From: Cytophagaceae bacterium
GTDB taxonomy: Bacteria; Bacteroidota; Bacteroidia; Cytophagales; Flexibacteraceae
Direction of reading: 5' to 3'
Length of the DNA: 38,715 nt
Assembly: GCA_947441055.1 (NCBI GenBank)
Contig: CANETC010000008.1
Span: 1 to 38,715, forward strand
Shown here: positions 10,569 to 18,422 of the stretch, piece after piece
Numbering within the stretch: position 1 is the first letter of the stretch
Layout of the letters: each line of letters begins with the position of its first letter
The notes under the pieces: model-generated
What the model saw: only the letters and a program-made list of their open reading frames with translations
What the model was told of the DNA's origin: nothing
Database searches by the model: none
Program-made: the position numbers and the translations under genes

Positions 10569-10940
10569 ATGGATAAGCAAGAAGCAAAAATGGAGGCTCT
10601 TCGCTATGTGGAGAATGCCAGAGAAATTCTCAGCGAAAAGGGCAAAAAACAGGAAGGCTGGTACACAGATCCGAAGTATGTGAAAATGGCTGGTAACACC
10701 CTTTGGAATGGAGTCTTGGTGGCACTGGACTTTCGCTTCCCGGAAGTGAAGAAAGGAAAAGACCGTGGCTCCCAAGGGAAATACAGAGAAAAAATTCGGG
10801 ATGGAAAAGCCTCACATCAATTCGAAACAGGCTATCAGGTTTGTCACTTGTCGATGGGCTACGATGGATTTGGAAAGGAAACCATTGTGCGGGAAGCCAT
10901 CCAAGACATTAAGGCACTAATCGATTGGGCAACAGCCTGA
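10569..10940 (+). CDS. DUF5618-like small cytoplasmic protein
   Basis: The protein has 123 residues, no signal peptide and no membrane segment. It is mostly helical, with a central conserved-looking stretch (YTDPKYVKMAGNTLWNGVL) and a C-terminal helix ending in the stop at 10938-10940. It resembles the DUF5618 family of Bacteroidota, which has no known function; the assignment is from memory of the motif around DPKYVKMA. Its stop codon directly abuts the stop of the convergent fabH gene, with no base between them. An exact -7 element 22 nt upstream suggests its own promoter. Confidence 0.7.
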   Translation: MDKQEAKMEALRYVENAREILSEKGKKQEGWYTDPKYVKMAGNTLWNGVLVALDFRFPEVKKGKDRGSQGKYREKIRDGKASHQFETGYQVCHLSMGYDGFGKETIVREAIQDIKALIDWATA

Positions 10941-11942
10941 TTACCATCGCATCAAATTCGAACCCCAGGTAAATCCTGAACCAAAAGCAGTAAGACAAAC
11001 CAAATCATTGGGCTTTAATCTTCCAGCCAGATTGGCTTCACTCAGTGCGATGGGAATCGATGCCGCAGTGGTATTTCCAAAGCGTTCAATGTTAGACACT
11101 ATTTTCTCCTCCGGCAAAGTCAACTGCTCCTGAATGTAGCGCGTAATGCGAAGATTGGCCTGATGCGGAATCAGCAGATTCAAGTCTTCTTTTGAAAAAC
11201 CATTCTTCTGCAAAATTTCAAGCGTTACTTCAGGAAAGCGCTGAACAGCATGCCGAAATACCTGATTGCCATTCATAAATGGTTTGGATTCTGCAGCCTG
11301 AACCGCCAGATCCTCAATGCGGCGCAAGGGGCGACTACTACCCGGATCTTTCAAAATCAATTCCTCAGCAAAATTGCCATCCGAATAAAGAATGCTGTCG
11401 AGAATTCCACGGCTTTCATCCTCAGAACGGGTAAGCAAAACAGCCCCAGCGCCGTCACCAAAAATAACGGCCATGGCCCTCCCCTCATTCGAAATATCCA
11501 AGGCAGACGACTGAATTTCAGAACCTACCACCAATACATTTTTATATACCCCGCTTCGGATATACTGATCGGCTACCGAAAGGCCGTACACAAATCCGCT
11601 GCATTGATTGCGAATATCGAGGGCCGGCACAGGTCCAAGTCCGAGGTCGCGCTGAAGTAAAACACCCGATCCAGGAAAATAATAATCAGGCGTAATGGTG
11701 GCAAACACAATAAAATCAACCTGAGAAGCCGGAATACCAGCCAATTCAAGGGCATTTTTGCATGCATTTGCGGCCATACCTGAAACAGTATCTTTGCCGG
11801 GTTCAAACCAGCGACGCTCGCGAATACCTGTCCGTTCCAGAATCCATTCGTCACTGGTGTCCATCCATTGAGAGAGCATTTCATTTGTAATGATTCGATC
11901 TGGCACATAGTGGCCAGTTCCTGTTATCCGGGATTTATACAT
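10941..11942 (-). CDS. fabH: Beta-ketoacyl-ACP synthase III (KAS III)
   Basis: This enzyme condenses acetyl-CoA (or another acyl-CoA primer) with malonyl-ACP to start fatty acid synthesis in the cytoplasm. The 333-residue length is normal. The catalytic triad is visible: C114 in RNQCSGF, H260 in LLIPHQANLR and N290 in ERFGNTTAAS. The N-terminal WMDTSDEWILERTGIRERR is the usual family signature. It is not next to plsX or rpmF, its frequent partners, so it may be a stand-alone paralogue with different primer preference; that part is inference. A weak promoter-like TTAATTTG lies at 11970-11977 on the minus strand. Confidence 0.95.
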   Translation of the reverse strand: MYKSRITGTGHYVPDRIITNEMLSQWMDTSDEWILERTGIRERRWFEPGKDTVSGMAANACKNALELAGIPASQVDFIVFATITPDYYFPGSGVLLQRDLGLGPVPALDIRNQCSGFVYGLSVADQYIRSGVYKNVLVVGSEIQSSALDISNEGRAMAVIFGDGAGAVLLTRSEDESRGILDSILYSDGNFAEELILKDPGSSRPLRRIEDLAVQAAESKPFMNGNQVFRHAVQRFPEVTLEILQKNGFSKEDLNLLIPHQANLRITRYIQEQLTLPEEKIVSNIERFGNTTAASIPIALSEANLAGRLKPNDLVCLTAFGSGFTWGSNLMRW

Positions 11943-12018
11943 GGATTAGCTTGCTTGTGAATTCTGTGGCAAATTAATAAATCACTTGCCGTGCAAGGTT
12001 TTTTTTGAAAGGCCATGA

Positions 12019-12047
12019 TTGGGGTTTGTGCCGAACCCGTAGCTTTG
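12019..12047 (+). promoter_or_regulatory. Candidate promoter of the TonB-C-domain gene
   Basis: TTG (12019-12021), an 18-base spacer, then TAGCTTTG (12040-12047), an exact TAnnTTTG. Its last G is 22 nt before the ATG at 12069. This argues against the upstream in-frame ATG at 12015, which would lie before the transcription start. Confidence 0.65.
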
Positions 12048-12068
12048 ATGCAGGGAAACCAGTTACCA

Positions 12069-12779
12069 ATGCGCTTAGCCGGATTTTTTACCGCACTTTT
12101 TTTCTGCCTTTTAAATGGAAGTCAAGCCCAGCCCGGGCACTGGCGATATTTCGAATTATTCAATGGCGACACCATAAACCGCATCGACAGCAGTGGCAAA
12201 ATGCAGGGACTTTGGAAATTCTGGGACAACAACCTATCCCTGATTCTGGAATGCCACTACGAAAACGATCTTCCGGTAGGAAAACAAAGCTACTTCCAGA
12301 AAAACAAGACCATTCTGGAACTCGAACCTCTTGGCAAAAAGAAAGAAATTGCCTGGCGCTACTTTGGAAGTGGACAGCTCGTGCAGGGAAAACTCCGCAA
12401 AAAATCCGGGAAATTTGAGTTTGTAAATGTTGAAGGACGAAAACTCAGCCGAAAAGAAATCAGCATTCTCACAGATTTGGTGGAGCTGGATGCCACTTAC
12501 CAGGGCGGTTATTATGAACTTTTCAAGTATTTCCGGGAAAAAATAAGATACCCACGAACGCCCGAGCAACAGAAAAAAGGCGGTATCGTAGAAATCACAT
12601 TTATGGTAAAAGAAAACGGCCTGATAGAGGATGTTCGCCTCGTTTCCGGATTCGATGTAGAATGCAATGAGGCCACGCTGGAATGTGTAAAATCCATGCC
12701 ACGCTGGAGGCCAGCCACCGAAATGGGCTATACCTTCGATAGCATGGTGAAAGTTCCGGTACAGTTTAAACCACTGTAA
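12069..12779 (+). CDS. Secreted periplasmic protein with TonB C-terminal domain
   Basis: The protein has 236 residues from the ATG at 12069. The signal peptide is residues 1-20 (core LAGFFTALFFCLL, ends GSQAQ). Residues 30-125 contain MORN-variant-like sequence (GKMQGLWKFWDN and similar short beta units). The C-terminal ~80 residues match the TonB C-terminal fold: YPRTPEQQKKGGIVEITF, then EATLECVKSMPRWRPA. Typical TonB proteins have an uncleaved membrane anchor and a proline-rich spanner, both missing here. It is therefore probably not a classical energy transducer, and a role in binding envelope partners is inference. The start is supported both by the signal peptide and by the promoter position. 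Confidence 0.75.
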   Translation: MRLAGFFTALFFCLLNGSQAQPGHWRYFELFNGDTINRIDSSGKMQGLWKFWDNNLSLILECHYENDLPVGKQSYFQKNKTILELEPLGKKKEIAWRYFGSGQLVQGKLRKKSGKFEFVNVEGRKLSRKEISILTDLVELDATYQGGYYELFKYFREKIRYPRTPEQQKKGGIVEITFMVKENGLIEDVRLVSGFDVECNEATLECVKSMPRWRPATEMGYTFDSMVKVPVQFKPL

Positions 12780-12882
12780 ACCTGTAGCCAGATTCAAAAA
12801 TCATCATTTCCTTTTCAGGGATGGCATTCCTGCAATCCCGAATCAACACCTGATAAAACACATAAATTCCCTTTCTCCGCTG

Positions 12883-12890
12883 TAGATTTG
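12883..12890 (+). promoter_or_regulatory. -7 promoter element (TAGATTTG) of the acyltransferase gene
   Basis: Exact TAnnTTTG; its last G is 21 nt before the ATG at 12911. No TTG is visible in the -33 region. Confidence 0.5.
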
Positions 12891-12910
12891 CAGCCAACTC
12901 ATTTCCACCA

Positions 12911-13546
12911 ATGCTCAATCCTGTCATCATTTTCGGAGCCGGCAAACTCGGTCAGCTCGCCCTCGATGTTTTCACTTCCAATCAACTGATTGTTTACGGT
13001 TTTCTCGACGATAACACCCCCCTACACAACACCGAAATCGGAGAAGTGCCAGTGCTTGGAAGTACAGAAGATGATGGTTTTCTAAAACTCATTGGGAAAA
13101 AATGCGATGCCTTTGTGGCAGTAGAAAACAGTAAGGAAAGGAAATTTCTCCTGGAAATGCTGAAGGAGCGCCGCCATGTTGCGGCCGTCAATGCTTTTCA
13201 CAAGGATGCAAGCATTTCACAATATGCAGAAATAGGACATGGCAATCTTGTTGGAGCCGGCAGCCGGTTAAGCGCTTTTTGCAAAATCGGCTCTTCATGC
13301 ATCATTTACCCAAATGCTGTCATTGAAACAGGTGTATCAATCGGAGATGATGTTCGCATCGGTGCAGGCGCCTGCATTGGCGCCGCTGTTGAAATAGGAA
13401 ATGGGGCTTTTATTGGGGCTGGTGTCACCATACCTGAGGGAATCAAAATTGGAAAAAATGCTTCCGTCGGTGCAGGTTCTGTACCCTTGACGGATGTGGC
13501 TGCCGGAAGCAAAGTGTTTGGCTTCCCGGCTCAGGCAATAAAATAA
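12911..13546 (+). CDS. NeuD/PglD-like sugar O-acyltransferase (left-handed beta-helix)
   Basis: The protein has 211 residues. An N-terminal Rossmann-like nucleotide-sugar-binding part (IIFGAGKLGQLALDV, residues 6-20) precedes a hexapeptide-repeat beta-helix (about 105-200, repeats such as IGDDVRIGAGACIGAAVEIG). This two-part build is that of the NeuD/PglD family, which acetylates sialic acids or UDP-linked amino sugars for surface glycans using acetyl-CoA. The substrate here is not known, and no glycan gene cluster surrounds it. The C-terminus has the usual KVFGFPAQAI ending. It converges on the 68-residue gene, 19 bases away. Confidence 0.85.
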   Translation: MLNPVIIFGAGKLGQLALDVFTSNQLIVYGFLDDNTPLHNTEIGEVPVLGSTEDDGFLKLIGKKCDAFVAVENSKERKFLLEMLKERRHVAAVNAFHKDASISQYAEIGHGNLVGAGSRLSAFCKIGSSCIIYPNAVIETGVSIGDDVRIGAGACIGAAVEIGNGAFIGAGVTIPEGIKIGKNASVGAGSVPLTDVAAGSKVFGFPAQAIK

Positions 13547-13565
13547 TTCTAAACCTGAATCTTTT

Positions 13566-13772
13566 TTAGATTGTAGAATAGGTGCTTTGACTCGGATAGC
13601 GACGCACTTTGCCATCTTTCATGGTTACATTTAAAACATTGCCGGCCCATTGGGCGCTCACTGCATCGATGCTTTGAATCATGACATAAGTACCGGAGTT
13701 GTTGTAAATTTTAATATTTCTGCCTTCAATTTTCACCACTCCAAATGCGGGGTATTTAGGATCCCAAGCCAT
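13566..13772 (-). CDS. Small beta-rich protein of unknown function (68 aa)
   Basis: The protein has 68 residues, no signal peptide, no cysteine and alternating beta-strand-like segments (GVVKIEGRNIKIYNN, YVMIQSIDAVSAQW, VLNVTMKDGKVRRY). This could be a single small barrel or SH3/PH-like fold. I do not recognise a family. The compact composition and a clean ATG support a real gene. The intergenic space from 13773 to 14057 upstream of it (285 bases, shared with queE) holds no other gene, RNA or strong promoter that I can see. Confidence 0.6.
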   Translation of the reverse strand: MAWDPKYPAFGVVKIEGRNIKIYNNSGTYVMIQSIDAVSAQWAGNVLNVTMKDGKVRRYPSQSTYSTI

Positions 13773-14057
13773 ATCTAATTTGTTTTTTGATAAAATTTGG
13801 CCTGAAAGGATTTCCTCTTCGGCCTATAGGACAAACCTAACATAAGGCATTAAATATTCAAGCCAGTGCCTGCATGTTCAAATCATTTGCATTCGCAGCA
13901 CACAGCCATTGCTTTGCGAGCAAGCATGCTGTATTTTTACGGAAAATCCGATTTGATTGCGTACCCAGGCTTTGCAAATCGACATCAAACAAAATTGCCG
14001 GTTGCCGGGCCGTGAAAATTCATTTTTCTACCCAATCCGCAACCACAGTGAAATAGA

Positions 14058-14675
14058 ATGAACGAATTACCAAAAACAGAAAACCTTCCTTTAATGGAAT
14101 CCTTCTACACCCTTCAGGGTGAAGGCTTTCATACCGGCCGACCAGCCTGGTTTATTCGTTTGGGAGGTTGTGATGTTGGCTGTGTATGGTGTGATGTGAA
14201 GGAAAGCTGGAATCCAGATGCGCACCCTAAATTCAGTGTAGAATCTATGGTGATGAATGCATTGGAAAACCCGGGTCGTTTGGCTGTAATCACCGGTGGA
14301 GAACCTTTGATGCACAACCTGGATGAGCTGACCGATGGGCTCAAAGCTGCAGGATTTGAAACCAACATTGAAACTTCAGGTGCATATCCACTGAGTGGAC
14401 ATTGGGACTGGATTTGCCTTTCTCCCAAAAAATTTAAATTGCCCTTGCCTGAGGTTCTGGCCGCGGCGCATGAATTTAAAGTGGTGGTTTACCACCGTTC
14501 CGACATCGAATGGATGCAGCAGTTTTTGCCCCATCTGTCACCAGATTGCAAATTATTTCTTCAACCAGAATGGTCTAAGGCAGAAGATATTACGCCCCTT
14601 CTATTGGATTTCATCAAACAAAACCCGGCTTGGAGGCTTTCTCTCCAGACCCACAAATACCTAAACATTCCATGA
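14058..14675 (+). CDS. queE: 7-carboxy-7-deazaguanine synthase (radical SAM)
   Basis: The enzyme converts 6-carboxytetrahydropterin to 7-carboxy-7-deazaguanine in queuosine/preQ0 biosynthesis. The 205-residue protein carries the QueE N-terminus FYTLQGEGFHTGRPAWFIRL and the radical SAM CxxxCxxC motif (C38, C42, C45 in GCDVGCVWCD), which holds the 4Fe-4S cluster. ITGGEPLMH (around residue 77) is the SAM-binding GGE motif. Its stop overlaps the ATG of the pseudouridine synthase gene (ATGA), so the two are translationally coupled. This pairs two RNA-modification functions in one operon. No queC, queD or queF lies in the window. Confidence 0.93.
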   Translation: MNELPKTENLPLMESFYTLQGEGFHTGRPAWFIRLGGCDVGCVWCDVKESWNPDAHPKFSVESMVMNALENPGRLAVITGGEPLMHNLDELTDGLKAAGFETNIETSGAYPLSGHWDWICLSPKKFKLPLPEVLAAAHEFKVVVYHRSDIEWMQQFLPHLSPDCKLFLQPEWSKAEDITPLLLDFIKQNPAWRLSLQTHKYLNIP

Positions 14676-15703
14676 ACGGGGAAACCGATATTTTACAGGA
14701 AGAGGAAACAGCACTTTTCGAACACCACCGGGTAATTGCAGATCCTGGCCAGGCACTCATGAGATTGGATAAATTCCTATCTGTCCGCCTGCCAAATACT
14801 TCCCGAACGAAGGTCCAGCTCGGTATAGAAACCGGCCTTGTTACCGTAAATGGAAAGGCAACCAAGGCCAATTACCAGATAAAACCTGGTGATGAGGTTT
14901 CGGTGAGCCTTCCCCATCCACGCAGAAACGATGAAATTATTGCCCAGGATATTCCACTGGACATCATTTACGAAGATGAAGTGCTGATGGTCGTAAACAA
15001 GCCGGCCGGCATGGTCGTGCATCCTGCTTATGGCAACTGGGAAGGCACGCTGGTAAATGCCCTGCTTTTTTACCTCAACCGGGATTTGCCGGAAGGAAGC
15101 GAGCAACTCAGACCAGGACTTGTGCACCGCACTGATAAAGACACATCAGGCTTGCTGCTAATTGCCAAGGAAGAAAAAGCCATGATGAAGCTCGCCAAAC
15201 AGTTTTTTGAACACACTGTGGAGCGTACTTACAATGCACTTGTCTGGGGAACACCTTCGCCCAAAGATGGCACCATTAACCAAAGACTGGCCCGCAGCCC
15301 AAGAGACCGACGCTTAACCGAGGTTACGCAAAATGAAGAGATTGGCAAGCATGCCATCACCCATTTTAAAACAATGGAGAATTTCTCTTACACGAGTCTG
15401 ATGCGTTGTAACCTGGAAACCGGGCGAACCCACCAGATCAGGGCCCACATGAAATGGCTGGGACATCCACTTTTTGCGGATGAAATGTATGGTGGAAAGT
15501 CGCTCATAAAGGGACCTGCATTTAACAATTACAGGGCCTTCGTAGATAATGCGTTTCGTCTTTGTCCGCGTCAGGCTTTGCATGCGAGGTCATTAGGATT
15601 TAAACACCCGGTAAGTGGAGAATGGATGCAGTTTGAAGTTGATTTGCCTGCTGATATGCTGGCTGTTATTTCAAAATGGCGGGAATACAAACCGCAGAAC
15701 TAA
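14672..15703 (+). CDS. rluD: RluD-type pseudouridine synthase (RluA family)
   Basis: The protein has 343 residues from the ATG at 14672, which overlaps the queE stop by the ATGA arrangement; an upstream TTG at 14630 is inside queE and is not needed. An S4 RNA-binding domain spans about residues 29-80 ([19 protein letters not shown]). The catalytic domain has [16 protein letters not shown] with D155 as the predicted nucleophile, and [12 protein letters not shown], both family signatures. RluD makes pseudouridines in helix 69 of 23S rRNA; assignment among RluC, RluD and RluA is by similarity only. Its stop overlaps that of the convergent nuoA. Confidence 0.88.
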   Translation: MNGETDILQEEETALFEHHRVIADPGQALMRLDKFLSVRLPNTSRTKVQLGIETGLVTVNGKATKANYQIKPGDEVSVSLPHPRRNDEIIAQDIPLDIIYEDEVLMVVNKPAGMVVHPAYGNWEGTLVNALLFYLNRDLPEGSEQLRPGLVHRTDKDTSGLLLIAKEEKAMMKLAKQFFEHTVERTYNALVWGTPSPKDGTINQRLARSPRDRRLTEVTQNEEIGKHAITHFKTMENFSYTSLMRCNLETGRTHQIRAHMKWLGHPLFADEMYGGKSLIKGPAFNNYRAFVDNAFRLCPRQALHARSLGFKHPVSGEWMQFEVDLPADMLAVISKWREYKPQN

Positions 15704-16161
15704 GCAGCAGACTGCTTTTCCCTGTCCAGGTTATATTGCTCATACATAAAATCAGGTACCGGCCCCTGAAAAGCAGGCGCCTTTTGTGATGGTTTCTGCC
15801 ATTCAAAAAATCCTTTTCCCAAGGCAAGGAGGAAGCCTGCCGCTAGGATGAGAATGAAAAGAAGCAATTCCGTTTTCATAATTTGTTTACCGGCTGCATC
15901 AGAAAAATCAAATCGATTTAGAAAAACCGGTGCCATTAACACGATCTCAACTTCCATGAGCAAAAACACAATGGCCGGCAGAAAAAACCTTAAATTAAAT
16001 CGGCTTCCCAAAGGACCGGCTTCTTCACCACACTCATAAAAACTGAGTTTTTCCGGGTTGGGTTTGCGGGTTTGCAACAGCCAGGAAAGTCCAAATCCCA
16101 GTCCGACGAATACCAGACCACCGGCAAAAAATACCAACAAAGGAAGATAAGCAGACTGCAT
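15700..16161 (-). CDS. nuoA: NADH-quinone oxidoreductase subunit A, stand-alone
   Basis: NuoA is a membrane subunit of complex I that helps shape the quinone channel. The 153-residue protein has three hydrophobic helices (about 6-27, 62-80, 97-115) and the conserved loop [20 protein letters not shown] before helix 2, with the family Cys. It is somewhat longer than the usual ~120 residues because of a charged C-terminal tail. No other nuo gene lies within the window on either side, although nuoA normally begins the nuo operon. An exact TACTTTTG lies five bases before the ATG. Confidence 0.9.
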   Translation of the reverse strand: MQSAYLPLLVFFAGGLVFVGLGFGLSWLLQTRKPNPEKLSFYECGEEAGPLGSRFNLRFFLPAIVFLLMEVEIVLMAPVFLNRFDFSDAAGKQIMKTELLLFILILAAGFLLALGKGFFEWQKPSQKAPAFQGPVPDFMYEQYNLDREKQSAA

Positions 16162-16165
16162 GAGA

Positions 16166-16173
16166 CAAAAGTA
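16166..16173 (-). promoter_or_regulatory. -7 promoter element (TACTTTTG) of nuoA, start-proximal
   Basis: Exact TAnnTTTG on the minus strand, with its final G five bases before the nuoA ATG. If used, the mRNA would have almost no leader. No -33 TTG is visible. Confidence 0.45.
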
Positions 16174-16208
16174 AACAAAGCCCCGGTTTTTTCAGGGCAT
16201 AGGTTTTT

Positions 16209-16216
16209 TACCTTTG
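16209..16216 (+). promoter_or_regulatory. -7 promoter element (TACCTTTG) of the first DUF58 gene
   Basis: Exact TAnnTTTG, final G ten bases before the ATG at 16226. The TTG at 16214 that would lengthen the gene is part of this element. It is divergent from the nuoA element 36 bases away. Confidence 0.5.
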
Positions 16217-16225
16217 CATCAAGCA

Positions 16226-17098
16226 ATGGATTTACGCGAAACCATACAGAAACTCCGGAACTACGAAATCCGAATCCGAAAAGCGCTGAACACACGCTTG
16301 CAGGGGGATTATCATTCTGTTTTCAAAGGTTCAGGACTCGAATTCAGCGATGTGCGAGAGTACCAGTACGGAGATGATGTGCGAACCATCGACTGGAACG
16401 TATCGGCGAAAGGGCACGGCACTTTTGTAAAAACCTTCAAAGAAGAAAAAGAGCAGACCGTGATGTTTTTGCTGGATGTTTCAGCTTCTCAGGAGGTAGG
16501 GAAATACGGCGCCAACAAACTGGATTTGTGCAGGGAAATTTGCGGTGTGCTTTCGCTTTCTGCAGTAAAGGAAGGCTCTCAGGTTGGGGTAATTGCCTTT
16601 AGCAATAAGCGCGAAAAGTTTATCAAACCAGGAAAAGGCATGCAGCAGGCATACCGCATTATTTCTGAGTTATACAACCTGAAAAATCAGTCACAACTCA
16701 CCGATTTGAATGCGGCCATTCACTTTACCATGACAATGCTGAAGCGTAAAAGCATCGTCATTGTGCTTAGTGATTTCATTGACAAAGATTACGACCAGGC
16801 CCTGCGCACACTTAGCCGGAAGCACGATGTTGTGGTGATCCATCTCATGGACAAACGGGAGGAAGATTTTCCCCGGCTTGGCATTTTGCCACTTTACGAC
16901 CCGGAACAGAAAAAGGCTTTTTGGATAAATACTTCCCTTCCCGGTTTTACAAAACTGGTGAAGCAACAATTTTTGCAAAACAGGAAGAATTTGGAAGAAC
17001 TCTGTCGGCAGCAGAAGACCAATTATCTGGCCATCAATACCACAGACGATTATGTTTCGGCACTTGTTCGCCTTTTCAGAATCAGGAATGGAAAGTAA
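16226..17098 (+). CDS. DUF58 protein with vWA-like fold (first of two)
   Basis: The protein has 290 residues from the ATG at 16226. It carries the DUF58 signature YQYGDDVRTIDWNVSA (residues 46-61) followed by a von Willebrand A-like domain with a MIDAS-type DVSAS (84-88). Strands and helices follow to about residue 285. DUF58 proteins are usually encoded next to MoxR AAA ATPases and Bat (aerotolerance) proteins and are thought to help assemble or activate envelope or redox complexes. Neither partner is next to it here. The small membrane protein gene downstream overlaps its last 11 bases. Confidence 0.88.
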   Translation: MDLRETIQKLRNYEIRIRKALNTRLQGDYHSVFKGSGLEFSDVREYQYGDDVRTIDWNVSAKGHGTFVKTFKEEKEQTVMFLLDVSASQEVGKYGANKLDLCREICGVLSLSAVKEGSQVGVIAFSNKREKFIKPGKGMQQAYRIISELYNLKNQSQLTDLNAAIHFTMTMLKRKSIVIVLSDFIDKDYDQALRTLSRKHDVVVIHLMDKREEDFPRLGILPLYDPEQKKAFWINTSLPGFTKLVKQQFLQNRKNLEELCRQQKTNYLAINTTDDYVSALVRLFRIRNGK

Positions 17099-17495
17099 TT
17101 CGAAGGAAATAAAAAGCCGCGACTGGCACCCACTTGAATACGCCCATGTTTTCCTTTGGCTGGTAAAAGACCTTTGCTGGGCACAAGGCTGGAAATTGGC
17201 AGGAACCATCATGGTACCGCCTGCCATTACAGTGGCCATCATCATCACATGGCTTCAGCGAAAAAGAGCCCTTACGCTGGTGCACAACATTGCAATTTCC
17301 ATTTGGATCAGTTCCAACAGCCTTTGGATGCTGGCCGAATTTTACCAGAAAGAATCCTGGATGAAACCTGTCAGTTCTGTTGGCTTTATCCTTGGTCTTT
17401 TGATTTTGGCAATTCAGTATGCCAAATTCTTTTGGCTTTTGGTAAGGACAAGAGGCAATAATCGCCTGGGTTTAAAGAAGGTTTACTTAAATTAA
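17088..17495 (+). CDS. Small integral membrane protein of unknown function
   Basis: The protein has 135 residues from the ATG at 17088, which overlaps the end of the DUF58 gene; the longer frame from 17052 lies further inside that gene and is less likely. After a charged N-terminus there are three to four hydrophobic helices (about 22-34, 38-57, 66-83, 96-124). The loop HPLEYAHVFLWLVKDLCWAQGWK is rich in aromatic and ionisable residues. I do not recognise a family. The overlap suggests coupled translation with the DUF58 protein and a possible joint role at the membrane; that is inference. Confidence 0.7.
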   Translation: MESNSKEIKSRDWHPLEYAHVFLWLVKDLCWAQGWKLAGTIMVPPAITVAIIITWLQRKRALTLVHNIAISIWISSNSLWMLAEFYQKESWMKPVSSVGFILGLLILAIQYAKFFWLLVRTRGNNRLGLKKVYLN

Positions 17496-17620
17496 ACAAG
17501 CGATTTCCTGTGTTGCGAACAAGCAAAAAATCGAATTATTAAACACCAAACCTCTTAAAATCAGTGAACCCGCTTTTTTCAAAGCGCCTATTGTTCATGG
17601 TTTTTTTACACCGTCAAATG

Positions 17621-18043
17621 TTATTCTGAAATTTTAATTTCTGGATTTATCTTCAACAAATCTGAAATCATTTCATCATTGCTTTCTGGCGCAATATATA
17701 TTTCATCATATTTATTATACTTAATCACAAGTCCTTTTGTCGCCAATGCTGGTTTTAACCCGCTCCACATGGTTTTACCTTTCAACACTTCTTTAAAACT
17801 TAGAATATCAATTTTACCCCTAACAAATCCACAACGATAGATTAATTCATTGTTTTCAATTTTATAATAAGTATCAAAATAAATCCAAAGTATTATAATT
17901 GGGAGAATAAACAATGGCAGAACACCAAATGGCTTCTCAATAAAAGTATTCATATCGAGAAAGAAAATTATTATTGGAAATACCATTACGCCAATTAAAA
18001 CATACCTGATATATCCTTTTCTGTTTGCCTTATAAATTTTCAT
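17621..18043 (-). CDS. Bacterial PH-domain (bPH_4-like) membrane protein
   Basis: The protein has 140 residues: two adjacent transmembrane helices (about 12-30 and 41-56) followed by a PH-like beta domain. Motifs such as YYKIENNELIYRCGFVRGKI and LVIKYNKYDEIYIAP fit the bPH_4 (YyaB/DUF1200) family, whose role is unknown. The gene is clearly AT-richer than its surroundings (about 32-33% GC in two 60-base lines checked by hand, against about 55% in a line of the neighbouring DUF58 gene), which hints at transfer from elsewhere. The upstream flank is AT-rich too. Convergent with the preceding membrane protein gene, 125 bases away. Confidence 0.75.
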   Translation of the reverse strand: MKIYKANRKGYIRYVLIGVMVFPIIIFFLDMNTFIEKPFGVLPLFILPIIILWIYFDTYYKIENNELIYRCGFVRGKIDILSFKEVLKGKTMWSGLKPALATKGLVIKYNKYDEIYIAPESNDEMISDLLKINPEIKISE

Positions 18044-18088
18044 CTGATTAATTTTAAGAAATACACACTAGGGTTCGATGTGCGCAAT

Positions 18089-18127
18089 AAAAAAAAATCA
18101 CCTGAAAAATTTTCATTCTCAGGTGAT
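18089..18127 (-). terminator. Rho-independent terminator for the minus-strand genes above
   Basis: A perfect 9-bp stem (18097-18105 with 18119-18127) closes a 13-base loop. Read on the minus strand it is followed by about eight T (18089-18096). It lies downstream of the 47-residue gene, and possibly of the DUF983 gene if they share a transcript. Confidence 0.8.
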
Positions 18128-18208
18128 AAAATTTAATGAATGTCCTACGGTTGTCCGGAAAGAATTGTAACCGGATAAAAAGTGGCCTGCCTTTATAAGG
18201 CTAATTGA

Positions 18209-18352
18209 TTATGCGGAAAAGGACTTTTTCAGTTCCTCCACATCCACTTTTTTGATAACGGGAGTTAGGGTAAGTTGCTTAATGCGCTTTACGCGTGCAT
18301 TTGCCTTTGCCTTATTCCTTCTGTCTTTTCTTTTAAGTCTTGTTACTCCCAT
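18209..18352 (-). CDS. Tiny basic conserved-looking protein (47 aa)
   Basis: The protein has 47 residues from the ATG at 18352 and starts MGVTRLKRKDRRNKAKANAR, a highly basic helix. It ends in VIKKVDVEELKKSFSA, a short acidic/basic helix. The longer frame to 18403 adds 17 residues that overlap the promoter candidate, so I prefer this start. It looks like the small Lys/Arg-rich proteins that are common in Bacteroidota and perhaps bind RNA or ribosomes; the function is unknown. A strong terminator follows, and its own promoter candidate lies 21 nt upstream. Confidence 0.7.
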   Translation of the reverse strand: MGVTRLKRKDRRNKAKANARVKRIKQLTLTPVIKKVDVEELKKSFSA

Positions 18353-18372
18353 GGCATATGAATTTCGGGGTG

Positions 18373-18403
18373 CAAAGATGCTTAACCAGTTTATTTTATC
18401 CAA
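18373..18403 (-). promoter_or_regulatory. Candidate promoter of the 47-residue gene
   Basis: On the minus strand: TTG (18403-18401), a 20-base spacer, then CATCTTTG (18380-18373), 7 of 8 matches to TAnnTTTG. The last G is 21 nt before the ATG at 18352. Confidence 0.55.
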
Positions 18404-18422
18404 GCAACTTCAATTAAAATCC

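Noticed and set aside
12234-12797. 187-residue antisense frame over the TonB-C-domain gene
   Set aside because: Mirror of a well-supported gene with signal peptide and domain; the antisense product has no recognisable pattern.
13874-14056. 60-residue frame just before queE
   Set aside because: Cysteine- and basic-rich low-complexity-like product, no promoter element or homologous pattern; it ends by chance before queE.
17571-17586. Small hairpin between the membrane protein and bPH genes as terminator
   Set aside because: Only a 6-bp stem and the T-run starts ~15 bases later; not convincing for either strand.
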